Origin: JAFAZJ01 sp050183765
Lineage (GTDB): Bacteria > Pseudomonadota > Alphaproteobacteria > Reyranellales > Reyranellaceae
Assembly: GCA_050183765.1 (NCBI GenBank)
Contig: JBFXAZ010000002.1
Coordinates: 1 to 64,000, forward strand
Direction of reading: 5' to 3'
Length of the DNA stretch: 64,000 nt
A program made the translations under genes and the position numbers. Shown here piece by piece: positions 46,954 to 54,915 of the stretch (position 1 is the stretch's first letter; each line of letters starts with the position of its first letter). Below the pieces are notes generated by a model. That model was given only the letters and a program-made list of their open reading frames with translations, was not told the DNA's origin and did no database searches.

Positions 46954-49761
46954 CTAGTTAGGCTTCTTCTTGGGCACGTATAGGCTCACATTCTCCAAGA
47001 ATTCCTTGGCGTCCTTGGCGATTTTAGATTCCTCTTCACTCAGTTCTTTTGGTGGATTTAAGATGGATTCGATCATGTACTCATAGCACTTCTGCGCATC
47101 GTTGCGCGTCATCCGACCAGCAAATTCTTCCCGAGTCTCACCCGGTTTCTTGTTCTCCTCTAGATAGGCTGTCAAAGCCTTTCGTGCCGCTTTGTTGTAT
47201 GCGCCGTGCAGGTCACCCCAGTGCTCATCTTTCGGAATCCGAACCGTCTGCTCATCGAAAAAGTCGACCGCATCCGACGAAAATGGAATACGGCGTTTCT
47301 TGCCATACTGGTACGTTTCCTGAGGAATGTGATGATGTTCTTCCCATGCTTCGTTTAGGTCCCATCGCTCGACCCGTCTCTTTATGATTTGCGGCAGCGC
47401 AGGAGGAGGTGCCGGAAAGCTCTCGATCTCCGGCAGCGCAGGAGGAGGCGCCGGGAAGACCTCGATATCCGGCAACTCCGGCTCGGGAATCGGTGTGCCC
47501 ACCCACGAGTTTGGTATCGGATCGTCAGCCGGGAATGGTATGGGCTTCGTCCACTCCTTGATCTGGTCTGGGGTCAGCTGATCGCGGGGGGTGAAGTAGG
47601 TAAGGGTTACGTCGAGGACGCCAACGAGTTCACCCCGTGCATCGAACTCGATCCAGAAGCCCTGCCCTCCACGCGTATTGTATACGACATATCCGCCAGC
47701 CCTCGGACCGTGGTAGACGTCCTCCCCCTTGGGATCGATGCGGCTCGGGTATCCGCTCGCACGCGGGCCAGGTGGGATCCACCACCCGTCCGGACTACGC
47801 GGAACGGTGTCGGCGGTCGATCCTTGCGGGGCTATCGGCTGCCCTGGCTGGCCGGGAGATTGCATCGTCTCAGGTACGGCCCGTGGGGGGCGCAACGGTG
47901 GAGTTGGCGCCGAAGGCGACTGCGGGCGCGCCATCCCATTCAATTGTGATTGTGTCGTGATGGCATTCAGGAGCAGCCACATCGTGAACAACGCAAGTTC
48001 ATCGAGGGCTTGTCCCGGGAGCTTGGCCATGCGGCGGGCCGTTTCCGGGTCCGGGCGCGGCGTGACGATGTTGGGCGCTGGTGGCGACGGCGATCGCAAC
48101 CTCTTCATTTGCTGGATGAAGCCATTTAGGAACGGCCACATCGTAAACAGCGTGGCTGCATCGAGGACTTGACCCGGGAGCTTGGCCATTCGGCCGATCG
48201 TTTCCGGGTCCATGCGTGGCACGACGATGTTGTGCACCGGCGTGACCGGCAGGCTCCGCCACACGATCTCGCGCAGAGCCGCATCATCAGGGGGCTTGCC
48301 GTTGAGATTTCCTGCTGTGTCAATCTCCTCGACTAGTGCCGCTCGGAACTGTGTATCGGTTGCTGATGGTGATGGGTTGTCGGTGTTGGGGATGCTCTGC
48401 GGCAGTGTCTGCCGGGCGATCTGAAAGCCACACTTGATGGCATAGGCCTCATCTTGCGTTGCCGGATCGTTGCGGCGCAGACCGGCCTGCCAGTCGCGGA
48501 AACGCTGCCATTGTGGCAGCGGCAGGTGTGCGATCTCGGGAACCAGGTCGCGGCGCGCGAAGGCGTGCGGCGCCCCGGTCATCTGTGTCGCCAGTTCATC
48601 GACCAGCGCCGGGTTCGGAGCAGGCTCAGTGCCGGCGGCGTTGTGGTCGAGCCGCGTCGTGATCGCCTGCCGACGTGCGGCATCGAGCGCTACCCATTCG
48701 CTGACCGGGATCTGCGACGGATCGGTCAGGCCGTCCTTCAACACGCGCGCCAGCACCTGCTCGCCCAGAGCACGGGCGCGAACTTCGGTGGCAGCGGCAG
48801 CGCTGTTGAGACGACGGATCGTAGCGGCACGCACGGTAGGGTCGGCGATCGCGTCGGCCTGCTGCACGTGCCATTGCGGCGTCGGATGGTGCCCCTCAGG
48901 CGGCGTGGCGTTCAGGATCTCCGCGCTCGCCGCCTGGGCGCGCTCGCGGGTCTGCGCCTCGGCCAGCAGTGCATCGAGCGCGGCGCGGTCGGTCTCCTCG
49001 ATCACCGCCGCGTAGCGTGTGCGCAGCGACCGTGCCCGTTCGGGATCACGATCGACGGCCGCGCCGATCGCCGACACCAGGACGCGGCTGGTCTCGCGGC
49101 GCAACGCCGCCTCGGTCAGCGGCGAGTCCCAGCCCTTGCGTTCGGCCCGTTCGCGCACCTCCGCCCGCGTCGTGCCCAGCGCGCGGCGCAGCAGCGCGTC
49201 GCTGCTCCAGTGCAGCGCCGCATCGGCCCGCATCTCGGCGATGCGCTGGTCGGCGACCTGATCGTACCAGCTCTGCCGCTGGGCGGCGCCGTGGCGCTCG
49301 ACCACCTCGTTGAAGCGCGCCAGCCGCTTGTCGGCCAGCTCCTGCAGCATGCGCCGCTGGTCGTCGTCGGCCGCTGTGTCCAGGGTGCGGGCTTGTGCCT
49401 CGGTGTAGGCGTCGAGCACCGCCGGGGCCTGCTGCAACGCAGCTTGGCCGTGCAGGTTGAGATAGCCGGTCTGCGGCTCGAAGAGTAGCGCCTGCTCGGT
49501 CTCGCCCAGCTTGGTGTCGGCGGCCTTCACCGTGGCTTCGTTGTCGCTGCCGAGAAATGGGGAGACAGCGCCGGCGATGCCGACGGCACCCTGCGCGGCC
49601 TGCAGGCCGAGCTGCAGCAGGGGCGAGGCGCCGAACTGGCCGGCGCCGGCGTCGATGTCGTAATAGCCGCCGCCGGGCACGCCTTGCGCGTTGATGCCCA
49701 GGGGCTTGTAGGGTGGGATCCTGATCCGGCCGGCCATCTGAGTTCCGCTCTCGATGGGCAC
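46954..49761 (-). CDS. Phage ejection-protein-like carrier with C-terminal nuclease-like toxin domain
   Basis: 935 residues (ATG 49761; ATG 49737 removes 8). Residues 9-450 resemble internal-virion/DNA-ejection proteins of phages: MAGRIRIPPYKPLG start, a hydrophobic patch at 45-70, then a long Ala/Arg/Glu helical region ending with PSQIPVSEWVALD and LPLPQWQRFRDWQAGL. Residues 511-548 and 564-600 are a tandem duplication (NIVVPRMDPETIGRMAKLPG / NIVTPRPDPETARRMAKLPG) each with a hydrophobic tail. Pro-rich linkers follow (610-660, 740-795), including two copies of a FPAPPPALP unit. The end (about 797-935) carries EEHHHIPQ, then EHWGDLHGAYN, a His-rich pattern like HNH/AHH-type (DUF2380-like) nuclease toxins. 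GC drops in this end. No export signal is seen. Confidence 0.65.
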   Translation of the reverse strand: MPIESGTQMAGRIRIPPYKPLGINAQGVPGGGYYDIDAGAGQFGASPLLQLGLQAAQGAVGIAGAVSPFLGSDNEATVKAADTKLGETEQALLFEPQTGYLNLHGQAALQQAPAVLDAYTEAQARTLDTAADDDQRRMLQELADKRLARFNEVVERHGAAQRQSWYDQVADQRIAEMRADAALHWSSDALLRRALGTTRAEVRERAERKGWDSPLTEAALRRETSRVLVSAIGAAVDRDPERARSLRTRYAAVIEETDRAALDALLAEAQTRERAQAASAEILNATPPEGHHPTPQWHVQQADAIADPTVRAATIRRLNSAAAATEVRARALGEQVLARVLKDGLTDPSQIPVSEWVALDAARRQAITTRLDHNAAGTEPAPNPALVDELATQMTGAPHAFARRDLVPEIAHLPLPQWQRFRDWQAGLRRNDPATQDEAYAIKCGFQIARQTLPQSIPNTDNPSPSATDTQFRAALVEEIDTAGNLNGKPPDDAALREIVWRSLPVTPVHNIVVPRMDPETIGRMAKLPGQVLDAATLFTMWPFLNGFIQQMKRLRSPSPPAPNIVTPRPDPETARRMAKLPGQALDELALFTMWLLLNAITTQSQLNGMARPQSPSAPTPPLRPPRAVPETMQSPGQPGQPIAPQGSTADTVPRSPDGWWIPPGPRASGYPSRIDPKGEDVYHGPRAGGYVVYNTRGGQGFWIEFDARGELVGVLDVTLTYFTPRDQLTPDQIKEWTKPIPFPADDPIPNSWVGTPIPEPELPDIEVFPAPPPALPEIESFPAPPPALPQIIKRRVERWDLNEAWEEHHHIPQETYQYGKKRRIPFSSDAVDFFDEQTVRIPKDEHWGDLHGAYNKAARKALTAYLEENKKPGETREEFAGRMTRNDAQKCYEYMIESILNPPKELSEEESKIAKDAKEFLENVSLYVPKKKPN
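47962..48231 (-). repeat. Tandem duplication inside the toxin-like gene
   Basis: Two copies of a roughly 38-codon unit at 48118-48231 and 47962-48072, separated by a short Pro/Ser linker. Both encode PR(M/P)DPET-x-RMAKLPGQ-x-LD followed by a hydrophobic LFTMW(P/L)(F/L)LN segment. Confidence 0.85.
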
Positions 49762-49838
49762 GGCGCGGCGCCCTGCATCGGGCGCACTTGAAACTCACCG
49801 TGCCCCCCGACACGGACTCTATGGCGGGATGCGCGGAT

Positions 49839-49865
49839 CGCCGATTTCTGCCTCTAGGATTGTCG
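49839..49865 (-). repeat. 27-nt element, copy B (25/27 identical to 18154-18180)
   Basis: Minus-strand cgacaatcctagaggcagaa and seven further bases, differing from copy A at two positions. It lies 78-104 bases upstream of the toxin-like gene start and 54 bases after the amidase stop, in the same orientation as copy A relative to its downstream gene. Confidence 0.7.
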
Positions 49866-49918
49866 CTGACCCAACAGAAGTGGCTGTGGCACAGCGACTT
49901 GGTCGATTGCGTAGTCCG

Positions 49919-51265
49919 TCAAGAGCTTGACTGGCGCAGCACCGTCTCGACCGCACGGCTGATCGCCAGCGTGCGGCGGTCGCTCATGGTCTCGCCCATC
50001 ACCATGAAGCCGACCGGCAGCTCGCCGGCCTGGTGGCAGGGGATCGACGTGCCGCAGCGGTCGAGGAAGTTGCCCACGGTGCAGTTGCGCAGGACCAGCA
50101 GGTTCTTGGTCGTGAAGCCCTCGGGCGTGGCGATCTCGTCGAGCGTCGGCGCGACGATGGGGCAGGTCGGCATGACGACCGCATCGAAGTTGCCGGTGAT
50201 CGCCGAGACGCGGCGCTGCAGGTCGGCGCGGCTGGCCAGCAGCTCGATGTACTCGGCGGCGCTCATCTGCGCGCCGCGCTGGATGCGCGCGGCGACCAGT
50301 TGGTCGTAGACGTCGCCGCGGCGCGCGATCAGCTCGCGATGCCAGGCATAGGCCTCGGATGCGGCGAAGCCGCCCTTGGCGTTGATCGCCGGCATCTCGT
50401 CGAGCATCGGCAGGTCGATCTCGGCGATGCGCACGCCCCTGGCCGACAGCGCCTTGAGCGCGCGGTCGAAGGCCTTCGACACCGTGGCGTCCATGTCGTT
50501 GAGCACGTAGTGCTTCGGCACCGCGAAGCTCAGGGCGTCGAGCCGCGCGGGATCGGGCACGTCGACCGGCTCGTTGGCGAACACCGCATCGACGATGGCG
50601 CAGCATTCGACCGAGGCGGCGAGCGGGCCGATCGAGTCGAGCGAGGTCGACAGCGGCACGACGCCGTCGATCGGCACGCGCCGCGCGGTGGGCTTGAAGC
50701 CGGTGATGCCGCACAACGCCGAGGGGATGCGCACCGAGCCGCCGGTGTCGGTGCCCAGCGCCGCCACCGCCATGCCGTCGGCCACTGAGACGGCGGCGCC
50801 GGATGACGAGCCGCCCGGCAAGCGCTTGCGGTCGGCGGGATTGCCGGGCGTGCCGTAATGCGGGTTGAAGCCGATGCCGGAGAAGGCGAACTCGCTCATG
50901 TTGGTGCTGCCCAGAATCACCGCGCCGGCGCGTCGCAGCCGCTCCAACACCGGTGCATCCGCCTTGGCCGGCGGTGCGCCTTCGAGCGCCCTCGAGCCCG
51001 CCAGCGTGGTCTCGCCGGCGACATCGCACAGATTCTTGATCGACATCGGGATGCCGGCCAGCGGCCCCTGCGCCACGCCCGCCTTGCGCAGCGTGTCGCT
51101 GGCATCCGCCGCCGCCAGCGCCTGCGTGCCATAGACCTTGATGAAGGCGCGCGCGCCCTCGCCCTTCGGATCCGCGATGCGCGCGAGCGCCGCTTCGGTC
51201 AGAGCGCGGCTGCTCGTGCGTCCGGCGGCGAGATCGGCCGTGAGCGCGGCGATGGTGGGCAGCAT
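49919..51265 (-). CDS. Amidase-signature family enzyme (GatA/AtzF-like amidase)
   Basis: 448 residues. The Ser-cisSer-Lys triad is visible: Lys in IPMSIKNLCDV (about 76), cis-Ser in LPGGSSSGAAV (about 150-154) and the nucleophile in GTDTGGSVRIPS (about 173-178). CGITGFKPTARRVP completes the signature. It hydrolyses an amide; GatA is unlikely because no gatB/gatC neighbours it and the C-terminal half is not GatA-like. The substrate is unknown. The gene follows ribA on the same strand with 46 bp between. Confidence 0.9.
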   Translation of the reverse strand: MLPTIAALTADLAAGRTSSRALTEAALARIADPKGEGARAFIKVYGTQALAAADASDTLRKAGVAQGPLAGIPMSIKNLCDVAGETTLAGSRALEGAPPAKADAPVLERLRRAGAVILGSTNMSEFAFSGIGFNPHYGTPGNPADRKRLPGGSSSGAAVSVADGMAVAALGTDTGGSVRIPSALCGITGFKPTARRVPIDGVVPLSTSLDSIGPLAASVECCAIVDAVFANEPVDVPDPARLDALSFAVPKHYVLNDMDATVSKAFDRALKALSARGVRIAEIDLPMLDEMPAINAKGGFAASEAYAWHRELIARRGDVYDQLVAARIQRGAQMSAAEYIELLASRADLQRRVSAITGNFDAVVMPTCPIVAPTLDEIATPEGFTTKNLLVLRNCTVGNFLDRCGTSIPCHQAGELPVGFMVMGETMSDRRTLAISRAVETVLRQSSS

Positions 51266-51311
51266 GGGGACTCCGTCACGACGTCAGGTGCGACGCGGAC
51301 GTTAGACCGGC

Positions 51312-52484
51312 TTAGAACAGATGTCCGCTCTTCTCGGCCTTGGTGCGCAGGTATTTCTCGTTGTGGCCGTTGGCCGGGAAGATGTGCGGCACGCGCTCGG
51401 CGACCTCGATACCGTATTGCGCGAGCTGGCCGATCTTCAGCGGATTGTTGGTCATCAGCCGCACGCTCTTGATGCCCATGCGCGCCAGCATGGTGGCGGC
51501 CGGCCGGTAGACGCGCTCGTCGGCGTCGAAGCCCAGCTGCTCGTTGGCGTCGACCGTGTCGAAGCCGGCGTCCTGCAGCTGGTAGGCGCGCAGCTTGTTG
51601 ACCAGGCCGATGCCGCGGCCTTCCTGCGCGAGGTAGAGCAGCACGCCGGTGCCGTGGCGGGCGATCTCGGCGATCGCGCCGCGCAGCTGCTCGCCGCAAT
51701 CGCAGCGCAGGCTGCCCAGCAGGTCGCCGGTGTAGCACTCCGAATGCAGCCGGATCAGCACCGGCTCCATCGGGTCGATCTCGCCGATGACGATGGCGAG
51801 GTGCTCCTTGCCGCCGTCGCTGGGCCGCCAGGCGAGGATGCGCGTGTTCTCGGCGTTCTCCAGCGGCACGCGCGCTTCGGCCACGGCGCGCAGCTCGCGC
51901 GCCGAATGCTCCTCGTAGTCGAGCACGTCGCGCGCCGCGACATACATCAGGTCCTGCTCGACCGCCCAGGCGCGGCGCTTGCCTTGCGCATCGCGCGGCA
52001 ACGGGCCGATCACCACCGCGGGCAGCAGGCGCGCCAGCTTGGCCAGCTCGATCGCCGCGCGCGCGATCTTGGGCGCGTGGCTTGCCACGGGCCGCGACAG
52101 ATGACGGCGCGCGGCGTGGCCGCCGTTCTCGGGCTCGTTGGGCTTGAGGATGATGTCGGGCGGCACGCCGCCGGGCAGCTCCAAAGTGATGGGTCCGTTG
52201 GCATCGCCCAGGCCACCGGCGATATGCGGCGGGATGTCGATGCCGACCGCCTCGGCGCGGCGCCGTGTGGTGATCAGCACCGGCGCCTCGCGGCCCAGCG
52301 CCTGCAGGCGCTCGAACGTCGCGCCGCTGATCGATTCGGCGGCGGCGACCAGCGCCACATGGCCCTGGCTGTCGCGCAGCACGACGATGCCGCCGCGCCT
52401 CAGCTCGGCCATCGCGCGCTCGACCGCGGCGATGGCGGCGGCGATCGTCGAGGAGTCGGGCGTGGCAAGCGGCGCTACGGACAT
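51312..52484 (-). CDS. ribA: GTP cyclohydrolase II with degenerate N-terminal DHBP-synthase-like domain
   Basis: 390 residues from MSVAPLATPDSS. The C-terminal ~195 residues are GTP cyclohydrolase II: Zn ligands in CYTGDLLGSLRCDCGEQL, the LAQEGRGIGLVNKLRAYQLQ loop with catalytic Arg, and RLMTNNPLKIG. The N-terminal half aligns in order with 3,4-dihydroxy-2-butanone 4-phosphate synthase, but the acidic REnEgD-type active site is replaced (LRDSQGHVAL), so that activity is likely lost. It makes the riboflavin pyrimidine precursor. No FMN riboswitch was seen. It precedes the amidase gene. Confidence 0.93.
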   Translation of the reverse strand: MSVAPLATPDSSTIAAAIAAVERAMAELRRGGIVVLRDSQGHVALVAAAESISGATFERLQALGREAPVLITTRRRAEAVGIDIPPHIAGGLGDANGPITLELPGGVPPDIILKPNEPENGGHAARRHLSRPVASHAPKIARAAIELAKLARLLPAVVIGPLPRDAQGKRRAWAVEQDLMYVAARDVLDYEEHSARELRAVAEARVPLENAENTRILAWRPSDGGKEHLAIVIGEIDPMEPVLIRLHSECYTGDLLGSLRCDCGEQLRGAIAEIARHGTGVLLYLAQEGRGIGLVNKLRAYQLQDAGFDTVDANEQLGFDADERVYRPAATMLARMGIKSVRLMTNNPLKIGQLAQYGIEVAERVPHIFPANGHNEKYLRTKAEKSGHLF

Positions 52485-52596
52485 GGCGTGATATGTAGGC
52501 GATGGCGGCGCACAAGTCACCTAGCCGGCGGCATCGATGAGCCGCCCGGCGGGACCGGCATCGAGGCCGAATAGCCAGTGGAGCCAAGGGGTTACC

Positions 52597-53469
52597 ATGA
52601 CCGCGATCTACCGTTCCTTCGACCGCGCCGGACTCGACGCCGCCTACAACAACCGCGCCCATGCGCCGGATTTCCAGCGCCATGTCGATCGCTGGCAGGC
52701 CGACAGCGTGGCGGCGCGCAAGTCCGTGCCCTGCAAGCTCGACCTCGCCTACGGGCCATCGCAGCGCCAGCGCCTGGATGTGTTCAGTCCACCGGGGCCG
52801 GTGCCGGTCGGCGGGCGGCCGGCGCTGTTGTACTTCCATGGCGGCTATTGGCAGGGCAATCACAAGGACGGCTACAGCTTCCCCGCGCCGCTGGTGACCG
52901 GCATCGGCGCGCTCTACATCGCCGCGACCTACGATCTGTGCCCATCCGTTACCATGAGCGAGCTGGTCGAGCAGGTACGGCAGGCGGTGATCTGGCTGCA
53001 TGCCAACGCCGCGAGCATCGGTCTCGATCCCGGGAGGATCGTGGTGGCCGGCCATTCCGCCGGCGGACACATCGCCGCGACGCTCGCCCACACCGATTGG
53101 AGCAGCTATGGCCTGCCGTCCCACGCTCTGGCCGGCGCTTTGCCCCTGTCGGGCCTGTTCGACCTCGAGCCGATTCGGCTGTGCTATCTCAACGACGCCT
53201 GCCAAATGGATGCGGCGGAAGCGCGGCGTTTGAGCCCGATCCACCACATCAGCCGGCTGGCGCCGCCGATGGTGCTCGTCGTGGGTGCCGCCGAGTTGCC
53301 GGAGCTCGTGCGCCAGACGCGCGACTACGCCCGGGCCCTGACCGACGCCGGCTCGGCTCCCCTGGCGGTGATCGAGACACCGGGCGACAACCACTTTTCG
53401 GTGCTCGACAGGCTGTTCGACCCGCACGGGACGGCCTGGGAGGCGCTTCGCGAGCTCATCGTGCCCTGA
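52597..53469 (+). CDS. Alpha/beta hydrolase of the BD-FAE / kynurenine formamidase-like type
   Basis: 290 residues. YFHGGYWQGN (HGGxW oxyanion motif, about 85-94), nucleophile elbow VVAGHSAGGHIAA (Ser near 153), Asp in the LVVGAAELPE/RDYARAL region and His in PGDNHFSVLD. The arrangement is that of arylformamidase-like and BD-FAE hydrolases. Whether it belongs to tryptophan catabolism cannot be said, as no kynurenine genes are nearby. An in-frame ATG at 52537 lies upstream; 52597 (MTAIYRSFD) fits the family start. Confidence 0.87.
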   Translation: MTAIYRSFDRAGLDAAYNNRAHAPDFQRHVDRWQADSVAARKSVPCKLDLAYGPSQRQRLDVFSPPGPVPVGGRPALLYFHGGYWQGNHKDGYSFPAPLVTGIGALYIAATYDLCPSVTMSELVEQVRQAVIWLHANAASIGLDPGRIVVAGHSAGGHIAATLAHTDWSSYGLPSHALAGALPLSGLFDLEPIRLCYLNDACQMDAAEARRLSPIHHISRLAPPMVLVVGAAELPELVRQTRDYARALTDAGSAPLAVIETPGDNHFSVLDRLFDPHGTAWEALRELIVP

Positions 53470-53479
53470 CCGATCCGTG

Positions 53480-53510
53480 ATGCATCGTGACGCGTATTGC
53501 CACGATACAT
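53480..53510. promoter_or_regulatory. Inverted repeat upstream of the response-regulator gene
   Basis: atgcatcgtg (53480-53489) and cacgatacat (53501-53510) form an interrupted palindrome with one mismatch and an 11-bp spacer, 41 bp before the response-regulator ATG. Size and spacing suit an operator, possibly for autoregulation, or a terminator for the hydrolase gene without a T-run. Confidence 0.35.
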
Positions 53511-53550
53511 GCCGCACCATGGCCGTACTGCGCCACAGGGTGGTATAACC

Positions 53551-54297
53551 ATGTCGTTCCATAGCCTTGCATCCGTCTCGACCTTCGCACCCGTACCCGA
53601 TGACGCCATGACCAAGGGCAAGAAGATCCTGCTGATCGACGACGACGCGGCGCTGCGCGCCGTGCTGGCGGAGCAGCTCGATCTCTACGACGGCTTTGTC
53701 ACGACCCCGGCGGCCAGCGGCGCGGAGGGTCTGGAGAAGGCCAAGGCCGCGCTCTACGACGCCGTCCTGCTCGACGTGGCGCTGCCCGACGCCGACGGCC
53801 GCGACATCTGCCGGCTGATGCGCCGCCAGGGCGTGCGCGCGCCGATCATCATGCTCACCGGCGCCGATACCGACGCCGACGCCATTCTCGGCCTCGATTC
53901 GGGCGCCAACGACTACGTCACCAAGCCCTTCCGCATCAACGTGCTGCTGGCGCGCCTGCGCGCGCACCTGCGTCAGCACGAGCGCAGCGAGGACGCGGTC
54001 CTGCAGATCGGTCCCTACGAGTTCCAGCCCGCCAACAAGATGCTGGTCGAGGCCGACGGCAAGAAGAAGGTGCGGCTGACCGAGAAGGAAACCTCGATCC
54101 TGAAATACCTCTACCGCGCCGGCCCGCGTTCGGTCGGCCGCGACCAGCTTCTGGGCGAGGTCTGGGGCTACAATGCCGGCGTCACCACGCACACCTTGGA
54201 GACGCACATCTACCGGCTGCGCCAGAAGATCGAGAAGGATCCCGCGCAGGCGCAGATCCTGCTCACCGACAAGGGCGGCTACCGCCTGCAGCCCTGA
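53551..54297 (+). CDS. OmpR-class response regulator, orphan
   Basis: 248 residues. The receiver domain has ILLIDDDAALRAVL, phosphoacceptor Asp in DAVLLDVALPDADG (about residue 72), the Thr in IIMLTGAD and Lys in NDYVTKPF. The C-terminal winged helix is OmpR/PhoB-like (LTEKETSILKYLYRAG ... VTTHTLETHIYRLRQKIE). ATG 53551 is used; MTKGKKILL at 53608 is an alternative that starts directly at the receiver. No histidine kinase gene is adjacent. An inverted repeat lies upstream. Confidence 0.94.
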   Translation: MSFHSLASVSTFAPVPDDAMTKGKKILLIDDDAALRAVLAEQLDLYDGFVTTPAASGAEGLEKAKAALYDAVLLDVALPDADGRDICRLMRRQGVRAPIIMLTGADTDADAILGLDSGANDYVTKPFRINVLLARLRAHLRQHERSEDAVLQIGPYEFQPANKMLVEADGKKKVRLTEKETSILKYLYRAGPRSVGRDQLLGEVWGYNAGVTTHTLETHIYRLRQKIEKDPAQAQILLTDKGGYRLQP

Positions 54298-54383
54298 GCC
54301 GTGGCAGGAATCGCCCGGTCTTTGGCATCGCGCCAGACCGTTGCCCGGCCTATGTCCGGGCCCTCGTTAGTATGGAGAGGGCG

Positions 54384-54695
54384 ATGGCGCTGGAGCTGCG
54401 GCCGAACTGCGAATGCTGCGACAAGGACTTGCCGCCCCATGCCGCGGAGGCGCGCATCTGCAGCTACGAGTGCACGTTCTGCGCCGACTGTGTCGAGCGC
54501 GTCCTGCACGACGTCTGCCCGAACTGCGGCGGCGGCTTCGTGCCGCGCCCGATCCGCCCGGCGACGGAATGGCGGCCCGGGCTGAGCGTGGCCAAGCGCC
54601 CGCCCTCGACGACGCGCCGAAGCCTGTCCTTCAGCCTCGAGGAGGTCGACGCCCATTCCCGGCGAATCAGGCAGATTGCTCCCGCGATGCGCTGA
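54384..54695 (+). CDS. DUF1272 Cys-rich zinc-ribbon-like protein
   Basis: 103 residues starting MALELRPNCECCDKDLPP, the DUF1272 hallmark, with eight Cys residues in paired CxxC motifs (NCECCD, SYECTFCADCVER, VCPNCGGGF) that suggest two Zn sites. The C-terminal third is polar and not part of the domain. The ATG at 54384 fits the family and has GAGAGGG just upstream; an ATG at 54372 adds four residues. Function unknown. Its 3' end overlaps a small minus-strand gene by 29 bases. Confidence 0.85.
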   Translation: MALELRPNCECCDKDLPPHAAEARICSYECTFCADCVERVLHDVCPNCGGGFVPRPIRPATEWRPGLSVAKRPPSTTRRSLSFSLEEVDAHSRRIRQIAPAMR

Positions 54696-54849
54696 TGGCG
54701 CCGACGGGTCGCGTGTCGGCGCGATGGATCTTCGTTTCCTTCGACACAACCTTCAGCCGCGCGCTGTCGACGTAGAGCTTGGTCCTGATCTCCTCGACCG
54801 TCGGGGACTCGGCCTGGCGGGACGACGGCCGGGATTGTGGCGATGACAT
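54667..54849 (-). CDS. Possible small protein (60 residues)
   Basis: Begins MSSPQSRPSSRQAESPTVEE and contains IRTKLYVDSARLKVVSKE, a plausible helix-strand. TGAGGTG sits four bases before the ATG, a good ribosome binding site. It converges on DUF1272 and overlaps it by 29 bases. I do not recognise it; the ribosome binding site and composition argue that it is real. Confidence 0.45.
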   Translation of the reverse strand: MSSPQSRPSSRQAESPTVEEIRTKLYVDSARLKVVSKETKIHRADTRPVGAISASREQSA

Positions 54850-54915
54850 GACACCTCACTCGGCGCTGATGGGCGAGAACAGGATAACGCCCGAGATCGG
54901 CCCGCGTTCCACGGC

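Noticed and set aside
18154..49865. 27-nt direct repeats as attachment sites of a 32-kb integrative element
   Set aside because: The DNA between them is core chromosome (gyrB, recF, dnaN, ccm, leuCD) and there is no integrase gene, so an element of this extent is not credible.
52485..52596. FMN riboswitch upstream of ribA
   Set aside because: The gap is only 112 bp and lacks the conserved RFN-element blocks.
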